A stretch of 64,000 nt of DNA from Desulfitibacter alkalitolerans DSM 16504 (GTDB lineage Bacteria > Bacillota > DSM-16504 > Desulfitibacterales > Desulfitibacteraceae), in NCBI RefSeq assembly GCF_000620305.1, contig NZ_KK211100.1, forward strand, positions 866,735-930,734. The letters run 5' to 3'. Shown one piece after another: positions 43,628 through 52,696 of the stretch. Within the stretch, counting starts at the first letter, position 1, and every line of letters starts with the position of its first letter. Under the pieces are notes generated by a model. That model did not search any database and was not told where the DNA came from. It saw only the letters and a program-made list of their open reading frames with translations. A program made the translations under genes and the position numbers.

Positions 43628-45919
43628 TTATTTTTGCCCGTCCTGCATGGCCATATAAAGCTTCTCAGGTGTTATTGGCAGATTTGTAATCCTTACTCCA
43701 ACTGCATTGTACACAGCATGCACAATTGCTGGTGCTGGTGTATTTGTTACAACCTCTCCAATGGATTTTGCACCGAAGGGCCCTGAGGGTTCATAGCTTT
43801 CCTCAAAAATTACCCGGATCTCCCCTATATCCTTACGGCTGGGAATTTTGTAATGCATGAAGGAATCTGTTGTCATTCTTCCCTTATTATCATATCTTAC
43901 ATCCTCATAAAGGGTCATACCTATACCCTGTACAAGGCCGCCCTCTGCCTGAATCCTTGCAAGATTAGGATTCATGATCTTTCCACAGTCAATAACAGCC
44001 ACATAGTCTATCAGGTCCACCTTTCCAGTATCTTTGTCTACCTCAACCTCTGCAAATCCCGCTATAAAAGGTGGTGGAGAAATTGGGCTGCCGTGGCTGC
44101 CGTAACCAATTAACTGACGGGTATTAGCACTAAGGGCCAGAGCCATTTCCTGGGCTATACTTTTTATACTAATTGTATGTTCTCCAGTTAAGGATGAAAT
44201 ATTAACGCCATCAAAAACTACTTCATCAGGAGCAAGGCCCATAAGCCTTGCCCCCCACTCCATAATCAGCTTTTTCAAATCCTCTGCAGCCTTTACTACT
44301 GCCATGCCAGTCACATAGGTTGTGCTTGAAGCATATGAACCGGGATCGTATGGGGATACGTCAGTATCAGCTGCATTGACAATTATATTTTCCATGGATG
44401 TCTCAAGCACCTCAGCTGCCATCTGGGTTAATATGGTATCACTTCCCGTCCCCATGTCAGTAGAGCCAATGAGCAGGGTATAGTTTCCATCATCATTTAA
44501 CCTTATTTCAGCTGCGGCAGTGTCAATAAACGCAATGCCGGAGCCCTGCATGGTAACTGCCATGCCAATTCCCCTGACCTTGTTATTATCCAGTTCCCTT
44601 CTTGGGTATTTTTCATTCCAGCCTATGAGTTCTTTACCCTTTTCTATGCATTTGTGCAGGGTAGAGCTGCCCAGGGCGTTTTCAATATAGATTAGAGAGG
44701 TTTCCCCTTCTCTAATTAGATTTTTCATCCTGATCTCAGTTGGGTCCATCTTTAGCGTGTCTGCCAGCTTGTTAACAGCAGTTTCCAGGGCAAAGGTGCC
44801 CTGGGTTGCACCGTAACCCCTAAAGGCCCCTCCAGGCATTTTATTTGTATATACCACATTTCCCATGAATCTGACAGCTTTTGTCTTGTTGTAAAGGGGT
44901 AAGGTTTTTTCACCTACAACACTAAAGGTGGTGCTGGCATGCTCACCATATGCCCCTGTATCCGATAACCCTTCAATATCTACAACTTTAATGAAGCCCT
45001 CTTTATCTGCCCCAAGCCTTACCTTTAATCTCATGGCATGGCGGCTTGTTGTGCAGGTAAAGGTTTCTTTTCTGTCATAGATAATCTTTGCTGGTTTTCC
45101 TGTAGTCAGGGTCACAATTGCTGTAAAGACTTCCACTATTCCTGTCTGCTTGCCGCCAAATCCCCCACCTATTCTTGGCTTGATGACCCTTATTCTGCTT
45201 GCAGGGATATTTAATGCCCTGGCCAACTGTCGCCTGACATGAAAGGGAATCTGGGTTGAGCTTACTACTACAAGTCTTCCTGTATGGTCAAGATAGCTAA
45301 AGGCACGGTAGGTTTCCATCATAGCATGGCATTGGGCTTGAGTATAGCAGGTTTCCTCAACTACCACGTCACATTTTTGTATTTCTTCCTCAACACTGCC
45401 CACCTCAACCTTCTGGGAGGAAACAACATTCCTCTTGAGGTCCATGCCAATGTCAAAATTACAATGAAGATCCTCCTCAGGATGAACAACTGATGGATTG
45501 CCCTGGGCTTTTTCAAAGTCTAAAACAGGCTCAAAAATCTGGTAATCAACCTCAATTAATCCCATGGCCTTTTCTGCAGTTTCCTCGTCTACTGCTGCTA
45601 TAATTGCTACCTCGTCACCTACATATCTTACTATTTCGTCCAATATTAATCTGTCATAAGGCGACGGTTCGGGATAGGATTGCCCTGCCTTGGTAAATCT
45701 AACCTTGGGTACATCCTTGTGGGTAAGTACACACTCCACTCCCTTTAACTCCCTGGCTTTTGAAGCGTCTATTGACTTTATCCTGGCAAAAGCATGGGGA
45801 CTTCGCAGGATTTTTACAACCAAAGCACCTTGTACTGCTAAATCCTCTGTATAAACAGGTTTGCCAGTAGCAATGGCTATTCCATCTATTTTGGGTATGG
45901 CCTTACCTATATACTTCAT
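43628..45919 (-). CDS. Xanthine-dehydrogenase-type molybdenum-cofactor subunit
   Basis: Large subunit of a molybdenum hydroxylase (763 aa). The N-terminal a/b hammerhead (GKPVYTEDLAVQGALVVKIL) and the molybdopterin-binding domain are present: GGGFGGKQ, GGAFRGYG, QGSGIAFIDTAA, GSTDMGTGSDT, and the region with the catalytic Glu, GPFGAKSIGEVVTN. The guanine-type riboswitch before the operon suggests a purine substrate such as xanthine or hypoxanthine, but aldehyde or nicotinate-type hydroxylases share the fold. The ATG at 45919 follows GGGTGG, two bases past the Fe-S gene. No xdhC or Moco-insertion gene is adjacent. Confidence 0.9.
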   Translation of the reverse strand: MKYIGKAIPKIDGIAIATGKPVYTEDLAVQGALVVKILRSPHAFARIKSIDASKARELKGVECVLTHKDVPKVRFTKAGQSYPEPSPYDRLILDEIVRYVGDEVAIIAAVDEETAEKAMGLIEVDYQIFEPVLDFEKAQGNPSVVHPEEDLHCNFDIGMDLKRNVVSSQKVEVGSVEEEIQKCDVVVEETCYTQAQCHAMMETYRAFSYLDHTGRLVVVSSTQIPFHVRRQLARALNIPASRIRVIKPRIGGGFGGKQTGIVEVFTAIVTLTTGKPAKIIYDRKETFTCTTSRHAMRLKVRLGADKEGFIKVVDIEGLSDTGAYGEHASTTFSVVGEKTLPLYNKTKAVRFMGNVVYTNKMPGGAFRGYGATQGTFALETAVNKLADTLKMDPTEIRMKNLIREGETSLIYIENALGSSTLHKCIEKGKELIGWNEKYPRRELDNNKVRGIGMAVTMQGSGIAFIDTAAAEIRLNDDGNYTLLIGSTDMGTGSDTILTQMAAEVLETSMENIIVNAADTDVSPYDPGSYASSTTYVTGMAVVKAAEDLKKLIMEWGARLMGLAPDEVVFDGVNISSLTGEHTISIKSIAQEMALALSANTRQLIGYGSHGSPISPPPFIAGFAEVEVDKDTGKVDLIDYVAVIDCGKIMNPNLARIQAEGGLVQGIGMTLYEDVRYDNKGRMTTDSFMHYKIPSRKDIGEIRVIFEESYEPSGPFGAKSIGEVVTNTPAPAIVHAVYNAVGVRITNLPITPEKLYMAMQDGQK

Positions 45920-45920
45920 A

Positions 45921-46370
45921 TTATGCCACCCCCATATACTTTTTTATTGCCCTGAGCTGGCCCACGTAGCCTGTACATCTGCATAAATTGCCGGTTAAAT
46001 AGTGTTTTATTTCTTCCTCTGTGGGATTTTTCAGTTCTTTTTTCATGGCCAGTACAGTCATGATAAAACCCGGGCTGCAAAAACCGCATTGATCTGCACC
46101 TTCTGCCACAAGGACCCTGGCAAATTCATTGGCCTGCATTTCAACACCTTCCATGGTGGTAATTTCCCTTCCCGCTGCCTTAACAGACAAAATTGCACAG
46201 GATAGAACCGGTTTATCATCAAGCCATACTGTACAGAGTCCGCAGCATGTGGTATCACAGCCCCTGCGCACACTTTTAACCCCATTGTTTCTAAGGGTAT
46301 CAGCCAGGCATTCACCTATTTTTGTTTCCAAAGACACGTTTTTACCGTTAAGAACAACATCTATGAGCAT
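45921..46370 (-). CDS. Xanthine-dehydrogenase-type 2Fe-2S subunit
   Basis: Small iron-sulfur subunit with two [2Fe-2S] sites: the ferredoxin-like one with CDTTCCGLCTVW and a later Cys (PVLSC), and the all-helical one with CGFCSPGF and CRCTGY. It passes electrons from the molybdenum site to FAD. I chose the ATG at 46370 (GGGAGGTTTTAGC upstream), which overlaps the end of the FAD subunit gene by 10 bp; an earlier in-frame ATG at 46412 lies within that gene. The length of 149 aa is normal. Confidence 0.93.
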   Translation of the reverse strand: MLIDVVLNGKNVSLETKIGECLADTLRNNGVKSVRRGCDTTCCGLCTVWLDDKPVLSCAILSVKAAGREITTMEGVEMQANEFARVLVAEGADQCGFCSPGFIMTVLAMKKELKNPTEEEIKHYLTGNLCRCTGYVGQLRAIKKYMGVA

Positions 46371-47209
46371 GCTAAAACCTCCCTTATGGCCCGTTTGACC
46401 AGCACCCTGCACATTTCCTGTCGGTAGCTGGCACTGCCCCTGGTATTGGTTCCAAAGGCTACTTCCCGGGCAGCTAGCTGTGCCACTTGCTCAATATTAA
46501 AATCTCCTTGAGGATTTACCTCAGGTTTTGAAACGGCATTTAAGTTAGCAGCTACGCTTGACCAGGCAGATAATTCCCTGGAAGCCTGCTGCGCAATGAC
46601 TGCCCTTTGTGGTCTGGCTCCCACAGCAATTGTCCAGTGGTTGTTATATTTGGAAACTGCAGCGTTTAAAATAGCAAAGTCACTGGCTGACTTCCTCAAA
46701 TCCTGATAGGAGGCCCGTCTCTCGTCTTTTTTTATAAATATTCTGGTCAAAATATCCCTGTTGTTATTGGGCATGTCCAAAAACTCTGTTAATGACATTC
46801 TTCCTGCCTTATGCAGCTCCACCTCAGTCTCTAAAACTGATAAGGCAGTTATTAGATTAGAAAATCCATATTTAGAATAGACTGAAGCACCCACTGTAAC
46901 TATATTTCTCAACTGCACCCCGATAATACTTTCTACTGCTCTAGCAAGTATATTATTAAAATTATCTGCCAGCAAGGCACTGGTTTCCAGCTCTCTAAAG
47001 GTTGTCTGGGCTCCAATTTCTATATATTCACCCTGTGCCTTAAGGTAATTTAGATCGAGCAAGGATAAGTCTACTGCTGTTTCTATTTTCCTTGAGCCAA
47101 GTCTTAAAAAAGCACATCCCCCTAGAATTGCATTGTTTTGCCGTTTTACTAGAATGCTATATGCCTCCTCAATTGTTTTTGGCTGTACAAACTCTTGTAT
47201 GGAAAGCAT
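46361..47209 (-). CDS. Xanthine-dehydrogenase-type FAD-binding subunit
   Basis: CoxM/XdhB-like FAD subunit of the molybdenum hydroxylase (282 aa). The opening FVQPKTIEEAYSIL, the FAD-binding NAILGGCAFLRLG, the second FAD segment QLRNIVTVGASVYSKYGFSNL and DLRKSASDFAILNAAV are family features. The usual GGTDL and TIGGN are altered here (GGCAFLR, TVGAS), so the FAD site is somewhat unusual. The ATG at 47209 follows GGGAGGGG. It is the first gene of the operon, directly behind the riboswitch leader. Confidence 0.88.
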   Translation of the reverse strand: MLSIQEFVQPKTIEEAYSILVKRQNNAILGGCAFLRLGSRKIETAVDLSLLDLNYLKAQGEYIEIGAQTTFRELETSALLADNFNNILARAVESIIGVQLRNIVTVGASVYSKYGFSNLITALSVLETEVELHKAGRMSLTEFLDMPNNNRDILTRIFIKKDERRASYQDLRKSASDFAILNAAVSKYNNHWTIAVGARPQRAVIAQQASRELSAWSSVAANLNAVSKPEVNPQGDFNIEQVAQLAAREVAFGTNTRGSASYRQEMCRVLVKRAIREVLACS

Positions 47210-47255
47210 TTTTAGTTGCCCCTCCCTGAATTAAAAGTTAACTTACTAACAAGGC

Positions 47256-47390
47256 TTAAGATGTCTCAACCATCTACTAGGCATCCCTCACCACGAAAGA
47301 GGCATGCCCATAGGATAATAAACCCCAGGTAGGTGGTTTCCACTTGAACAAAGTGAGTAAACCAGCACCCCCGGGGTCCCTGTCTCTTAA
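47256..47390 (-). ncRNA. Rod-like structured RNA downstream of the purine riboswitch (candidate)
   Basis: After the aptamer the minus-strand RNA can fold into a long interrupted hairpin: ACCCC-ggg-GGT-gct-GGTTT-act-CACTT, loop TGTTC, then AAGTG-g-AAACC-acct-ACC-t-GGGGT (47322-47377). On its 3' side is a second hairpin (GGCATGCCTC / GAGGGATGCC, 47280-47308) and outer bases TTAAGA/TCTTAA (47385-47390 / 47256-47261) could close the whole. The plan of a long bulged stem, open middle with a small hairpin and closing stem resembles 6S RNA. It could equally be part of the riboswitch expression platform. No U-run terminator is present. Confidence 0.4.
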
Positions 47391-47399
47391 TACACTTTT

Positions 47400-47468
47400 G
47401 ATCATAGTCAGACTATTTACGGTAGTCTGGTAGAAACTTGCAGACCATATTACTGCGTTTATATGAAC
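47400..47468 (-). promoter_or_regulatory. Purine riboswitch aptamer, guanine class
   Basis: On the minus strand all conserved blocks are present: P1 strand TCATA, TATAAACGCAG, loop L2 AATATGG, TCTGCAAGTTTCTACC, P3 CAGACTA with loop CCGTAAA, TAGTCTG, then ACTATGA closing P1 (TCATA/TATGA). The discriminator in GACTATG is C, as in guanine/hypoxanthine sensors (U would mean adenine). It lies about 190 bp before the FAD subunit gene of the xanthine-dehydrogenase-type operon, linking purine level to that operon. Confidence 0.93.
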
Positions 47469-47569
47469 TATATTATAAAATTGTACCATGTATATCTTAC
47501 AATACGTTTCGAGAAAAGGTCAATGGTATTATCGAACGTTCCACGATCCAATCAGATGAATGTTCGATT

Positions 47570-48667
47570 TTAATTTGAAGATGCAGCACGAAACTCAGCA
47601 AGCATCAGGTCAACCATCCTTCCATAGCTGTTCACTCCATCTGTTTGCCTGTTGGCCATAAGATAGGTATTGTTTATGTTGGTGGATATCTGATCAACAG
47701 GCCCTTCGTAACGAGCCCAATAATTTTTCCAGTCCTCAAAATCTCGGTTAACCCCTTCACTATACTTCAGTCTTATCTCTTTCCATGCCTCCGAATCAGA
47801 TTTGCGCAGCTCTCTCATTACATAAGTCAATGCTAAAACAACTCCCGAATATTGAAAATCAGGATCTGGATGTAATATACAGGTTAAGTAAGCTATATAA
47901 TTTGCTTCATCTTCTCTAGCAAAACCCCTCTGGTGAGCCATCTCATGGGTGGTTGTAGATGGAAGCATAAAATGAGGCATGTGGATATTGACATTGGCTT
48001 CAGCAGTAAAGGGGAAGAATACACCACCAATACCAGTATAAGACCAATAGGGAGACAGCATTACCCCCTTAGGCCTGCCATAGCGCCCTGCTAATTCCGG
48101 ATAAATTTCCCCGGCTCTCTCATATCCTATATGGGCTCGATTAAGCATATCTTTAATCCCATTGGAAAGGATCATAACTCCCTGTTGGTCCTCATCTACC
48201 TTTGCTCTGAGTTCATTAGCCCTATGGGTCAAATGCAGGGCAAGCTCTGCCAGCTCATCTACAGAGGCAGATTCTACAGGCAGACCAGATATGTCGGCAA
48301 AGGTTGCGCGGCTGTAATTTAAGCCCCATATGAGGTTAAAAGCTAGATATACGGCAAATAATACAAGGCCTATTCTAATAAACCTTCCAGGCACAGCTTT
48401 TATAAAAATCCTGGGCTGTCTAAAGAGTACTATAAATACCTTCACTAATTTATAAACTATATACATGGCAAGAGCTACAACAACCAATTCAGCCAGGGAA
48501 AAGGGAATTAATCCTGTTAACAGACTATACGGCCGTACCAGCCAATAATATATTCCAGTTGAATAAAGGGCTTCTATAACCTTAGGAAATTGTGGCGCAA
48601 AAAGGGACAGGATTGTTCCACAAAACAAAAAAACATAAATTAGCAGCCTAATTTGTGCAACTTTCAT
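47570..48667 (-). CDS. DUF3810 membrane protein with zinc-protease motif
   Basis: Three membrane helices in the first 110 residues, then a soluble domain with HEXXH (TTHEMAHQRGF) followed by EDEANYIAYLTC, which supplies a third acidic ligand as in gluzincin-type metalloproteases. This is the DUF3810 family, whose substrates are unknown. I use the ATG at 48667 (AGGAG upstream); the frame extends to 48748 without a ribosome site. It is not obviously linked to either neighbour. Confidence 0.8.
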   Translation of the reverse strand: MKVAQIRLLIYVFLFCGTILSLFAPQFPKVIEALYSTGIYYWLVRPYSLLTGLIPFSLAELVVVALAMYIVYKLVKVFIVLFRQPRIFIKAVPGRFIRIGLVLFAVYLAFNLIWGLNYSRATFADISGLPVESASVDELAELALHLTHRANELRAKVDEDQQGVMILSNGIKDMLNRAHIGYERAGEIYPELAGRYGRPKGVMLSPYWSYTGIGGVFFPFTAEANVNIHMPHFMLPSTTTHEMAHQRGFAREDEANYIAYLTCILHPDPDFQYSGVVLALTYVMRELRKSDSEAWKEIRLKYSEGVNRDFEDWKNYWARYEGPVDQISTNINNTYLMANRQTDGVNSYGRMVDLMLAEFRAASSN

Positions 48668-48777
48668 AGCGGCAGTACTCCTATTGTCATAATTCCTTAC
48701 AGGTGAATTATAACACATTACAGGTGACTCAACTAATCTTTGATTCACTTAACTCAAGGCTTGAGTAGTTTTTAAGT

Positions 48778-51207
48778 TTACTTAGAAGTAAAGGGCTTTA
48801 TGTTCCATATTTCCCTTGCATATTCATTAATTGTTCTGTCACTAGAAAACCTTCCTGAATGAGCTATGTTTACTAAACACATTTGAGTCCACTTTTGTTT
48901 GTTTTTGTATAGCTTATCAATTCTGTTCTGGGCATCCACATAGGGAGCAAAATCCTTTAACACAAAAAATTCGTCATTGTTGTGGAGTAAAGAATTATAT
49001 ATAGTGGTAAATTCCCCCTGGGGGGCAGGGAGAAAATCACTTACAAATTGTTCTAAAATATTTTTAATTCTTTCGTCACTATTATAAATCTCCCAGGAAT
49101 TATAACCACCATGGTGATAAAAGGTTAAAACCTCTCTGTCAGTCAAACCAAAAGTAACAATATTTTCACTGCCTACAGCATCTAATATCTCTATATTTGC
49201 TCCATCTAATGTACCTATAGTGACTGCTCCATTCATCATAAACTTCATATTGCCTGTACCAGACGCTTCTTTGCTTGCTGTGGATATTTGCTCACTTACA
49301 TCAGCTCCTGGTATGATAGCTTCTGCTAAAGAAACCCTGTAATTTTCCAAAAAGATTACTTTGAGCTTATCTTTGAGCCTTTTATCATCGTTGATTTTAA
49401 GGGCAATGGAATTAATTAGCTTGATAATGTTTTTTGCATAATGGTAGCTGGGAGAAGCCTTGGCACCAAAAATAAATACCCTTGGCACTATATCCAAATC
49501 AGGATTTTCAATGAGCCTGTTATATAAGTGCATTATATGGAGAGCATTTAGAAGCTGTCTTTTATAGGCATGGAGTCTTTTTATCTGAATATCAAAAATG
49601 GCATCACAATCCACATTAACTAAGTTATTTTGTTTTATTATTTCTGCCAGCTTTATTTTGTTATTTCTTTTAATTTCCTCTAATCTGGCTAAAATACTAC
49701 TATCTGACCTGTATTTCAAAAAATCAATTAACCCTTCAGGCTCTTTAATCCATTGGGTGCCAATGCATTCAATAATAAGATCCGATAATGCAGGGTTAGC
49801 CTTTAACAGCCACCTTCTATGGGTAATTCCATTAGTTTTATTATTAAATTTATATGGATAAAATTCATAGAAGTTTTTTAACTCATATTTTTTCAATATA
49901 TCAGTGTGTATTTTGGCAACACCGTTAACACTGTAGCTGCCGATTATTGCAAGATGGGCCATTTTAACATATCCATCAGCAATTATGGCCATTTCCCTGA
50001 TTTTTTGCCAGTCCCCAGTATATTTGTTCCAAAGCTGGCCGCAAAAACGCTCATTTATTTCATTAACGATCATGTATATTCTTGGCAAAAGTGACTTGAA
50101 AATATCCACCGGCCATTTTTCTAGCGCTTCAGCCAGGATAGTATGATTAGTATAAGAGATGGTTTCAGTGGTTATTGACCAGGCCTCATTCCAGCCCATT
50201 CCTTCTTCATCTATGAGGATTCTCATGAGTTCAGGTATAGCCAGGGCAGGATGAGTATCATTAATGTGGATGGCTACTTTTTTATGGAGATAGGCTAGAG
50301 ATCTGGATTTTTTCTTGTAAGTCCTGATAATACTTTGCAGGCCGGCAGACACCAGAAAATATTCCTGCTTTAACCGCAGCACCCTGCCCTCGTGGTGACT
50401 GTCATCAGGATATAAAAGCTGAGATATTGCTTCCACAGACCGCTTGTATTCAATGACCCTTAAATAATCGCCGTGGGTAAAAGATGGAAAGTCAAAGTCA
50501 TTATCAGCAATTTCAGCATTCCATAAACGCAGTGTGTTTACAGTCTTGTTGTCATAGCCAATAATGGGCACATCATATGGTACAGCCAGAACAGGTTCAT
50601 AATCTTCATGGTGAAATACCATTTTACCTTCTACTACTTCCATGCGGACGTTGCCGCCAAATCTCACCTCAACTGCCTTGTCTGCCCTTCTAATTTCCCA
50701 GACATTTTCCTCTCTTAACCAGTTTTCAGGCAGCTCAACCTGGTAGCCATTAATTATTTTTTGCTCAAAATGTCCATATTTAAACCTGATACCACATCCA
50801 TGGCCGGGATAATTTAAAGAAGCCAATGAATCCATGAAACAAGCAGCCAACCTGCCCAGGCCGCCGTTACCCAACCCTGCGTCTGGTTCAAGACTTTCTA
50901 CTTCTTCTAGATTTATTCCCAGGTCCTTAAAGCCTTCCTGGCAAACCTCCCTAATGCCAAGGTTTACCAGATACTGTCCCATGAGTCTACCCAGTAAAAA
51001 TTCCATGGAAAAATAATAAACCTGTCTTGCTTCTTTTTCTTTATAATCCAGATTTGTCTGGGCCCAATTCTTGCTGGTATAATCCATAATTAGTTTTCCA
51101 AAGGCAAGATAAATATCCATGGGTGAGGCCTCTTGTAAGGTTTTTCCCCTGATGCTGGCAAGCTTATTTAAGAAGGCCTCCTTAAAAACTTGTTTGTTAG
51201 TAAACAC
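48778..51207 (-). CDS. glgP: Glycogen phosphorylase
   Basis: GT35 family enzyme (809 aa) that releases glucose 1-phosphate from glycogen. It shows the typical EPDAGLGNGGLGRLAACFMDSLA stretch in parts (DAGLGNGGLGRLAACF), KVAIHINDTHPALAIPELMR, and the pyridoxal-phosphate Lys region EASGTGNMKFMMNGA. The GTG at 51207 follows AGGGGGT. It is the last gene of the glycogen operon, 34 bp after glgA, so synthesis and breakdown enzymes are made together. Confidence 0.95.
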   Translation of the reverse strand: MFTNKQVFKEAFLNKLASIRGKTLQEASPMDIYLAFGKLIMDYTSKNWAQTNLDYKEKEARQVYYFSMEFLLGRLMGQYLVNLGIREVCQEGFKDLGINLEEVESLEPDAGLGNGGLGRLAACFMDSLASLNYPGHGCGIRFKYGHFEQKIINGYQVELPENWLREENVWEIRRADKAVEVRFGGNVRMEVVEGKMVFHHEDYEPVLAVPYDVPIIGYDNKTVNTLRLWNAEIADNDFDFPSFTHGDYLRVIEYKRSVEAISQLLYPDDSHHEGRVLRLKQEYFLVSAGLQSIIRTYKKKSRSLAYLHKKVAIHINDTHPALAIPELMRILIDEEGMGWNEAWSITTETISYTNHTILAEALEKWPVDIFKSLLPRIYMIVNEINERFCGQLWNKYTGDWQKIREMAIIADGYVKMAHLAIIGSYSVNGVAKIHTDILKKYELKNFYEFYPYKFNNKTNGITHRRWLLKANPALSDLIIECIGTQWIKEPEGLIDFLKYRSDSSILARLEEIKRNNKIKLAEIIKQNNLVNVDCDAIFDIQIKRLHAYKRQLLNALHIMHLYNRLIENPDLDIVPRVFIFGAKASPSYHYAKNIIKLINSIALKINDDKRLKDKLKVIFLENYRVSLAEAIIPGADVSEQISTASKEASGTGNMKFMMNGAVTIGTLDGANIEILDAVGSENIVTFGLTDREVLTFYHHGGYNSWEIYNSDERIKNILEQFVSDFLPAPQGEFTTIYNSLLHNNDEFFVLKDFAPYVDAQNRIDKLYKNKQKWTQMCLVNIAHSGRFSSDRTINEYAREIWNIKPFTSK

Positions 51208-51240
51208 TATTGTACCCCCTAGTTAAGATTTATATATCCT

Positions 51241-52677
51241 TTATATCTCCCCTCCAAGCAGCTTGGTATATAGGTTTACATATTGTAAAGCCGAACTATT
51301 CCAGCTGTTATCACATTCCATTGCATTTTTTCTTATTTTTGTCCATTCAGGCTTATTTTGGAAGTATGAAATGGCCCGTCTGATAGTATATAACATATCG
51401 AGGGCATTTATATTCGCAAAAGTAAATCCATTACCATGTGTATTCAATTCGTCGTAAGAAGTTACTGTATCTTTTAAGCCACCAGTTTCTCTGACAATGG
51501 GAATAGTGCCGTAGCGGAGGGCTATTAACTGGCCTATGCCGCAAGGTTCAAATATGGATGGCATTAAAAAGAAATCAGAGCCTGCATAAATTCTACGGGC
51601 TAATTTTTCATCAAACATGAAATTGGCAGAAACTTTATCAGGATATTCACTGGCCGCCTTTTTAAACAGATCTTCATATTCCTTTAGTCCAGTTCCCAGA
51701 ACAATTAACTGGATATCTTCATTTAAAATATCATCCAGAACATGACTTATAAGGTCCAAACCCTTTTGAGGCACCAGCCTGGATATTATTGCCATGATTG
51801 GCACACAATTTGTTACAGGAAGTCCCAGCAGTTTCTGGAGTTTTAATTTATTAATTCTTTTATTGCTGATAGACCTGCTGGAATAGGTCTTGAAAATGTG
51901 CTGGTCACTTTCTGGATTATATTCGTCATAGTCTATTCCATTGATAATTCCGTACAAGTCATTGCTTCTTTTTCTTAATAGTCCATCTAACCCATGTCCA
52001 TAATAAGGTGTTTGAATTTCCTCGGCATAACTCTTACTGACAGTAGTTAATATATTAGAGTGAACCAGTGCACCCTTCATAAAATTTACATTTCCATAAA
52101 ATTCAAGCTCATTAACGTTAAAATGACTATAATCTATTCCAAACAGGTCAAGAATATCCCTGGGAAATATGCCTTGATAATGCAGGTTATGGATTGTAAA
52201 GACTGTTTTTATGCTGCTGTGGAAATCACTATTTTTATATTGAATGTGGAGCAAAGTATTGACCAGGGCTCCATGCCAGTCATGGCTGTGAATTATCTCA
52301 GGTTTAAAATCTAAGTAGGGAAGACTATCTATTACAGCCCTGCAGAAAAAACCAAACCTTTCACCATCATCCCAGTAGCCATAAAGCTCTGGCCTCTTAA
52401 AGTACTGTTCATTATCTATAAAATAAAATACTATGCCTTTATATGTTAGTGTCTCAATTCCACAATATTGGCTCTGCCAACCTATGGGTACGGTGAATCT
52501 TTTTACTACTTTCATTTTCTTTTTAATGGTGTCATGTATTTCACCATATTTTGGCATGATAACCCGTACATCAATACCATGATTTTTAAGTTCACGTGGT
52601 AATGAACCTATCACATCTGCAAGTCCTCCGGTTTTTATAAAGGGAGTAGCTTCAGAAGCAACAAAAAGTACTTTCAT
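51241..52677 (-). CDS. glgA: Glycogen synthase (ADP-glucose type)
   Basis: GT5 family bacterial glycogen synthase of 478 aa, transferring glucose from ADP-glucose to the growing chain. The substrate-binding KTGGLADVIGSLP lies at the N-terminus, HSHDWHGAL and VFTIHNLHYQG follow, and the C-terminal catalytic FEPCGIGQLIALRYGTIPIVRETGGL is intact. The ATG at 52677 follows GAAGGTG. It lies 20 bp after glgD. Confidence 0.96.
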   Translation of the reverse strand: MKVLFVASEATPFIKTGGLADVIGSLPRELKNHGIDVRVIMPKYGEIHDTIKKKMKVVKRFTVPIGWQSQYCGIETLTYKGIVFYFIDNEQYFKRPELYGYWDDGERFGFFCRAVIDSLPYLDFKPEIIHSHDWHGALVNTLLHIQYKNSDFHSSIKTVFTIHNLHYQGIFPRDILDLFGIDYSHFNVNELEFYGNVNFMKGALVHSNILTTVSKSYAEEIQTPYYGHGLDGLLRKRSNDLYGIINGIDYDEYNPESDQHIFKTYSSRSISNKRINKLKLQKLLGLPVTNCVPIMAIISRLVPQKGLDLISHVLDDILNEDIQLIVLGTGLKEYEDLFKKAASEYPDKVSANFMFDEKLARRIYAGSDFFLMPSIFEPCGIGQLIALRYGTIPIVRETGGLKDTVTSYDELNTHGNGFTFANINALDMLYTIRRAISYFQNKPEWTKIRKNAMECDNSWNSSALQYVNLYTKLLGGEI

Positions 52678-52696
52678 TTTTAAATCACCTTCTTTT

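Noticed and set aside
47277-47489. 70-codon minus-strand ORF upstream of the xdh operon
   Set aside because: It spans the purine riboswitch aptamer and the structured leader; the sequence is explained by RNA structure and has no ribosome site.
48753-48765. Small palindrome CTCAAGGCTTGAG with T-run between glgP and DUF3810 genes
   Set aside because: The T-run is on the plus strand while both flanking genes are on the minus strand, so a terminator role for them is not supported.
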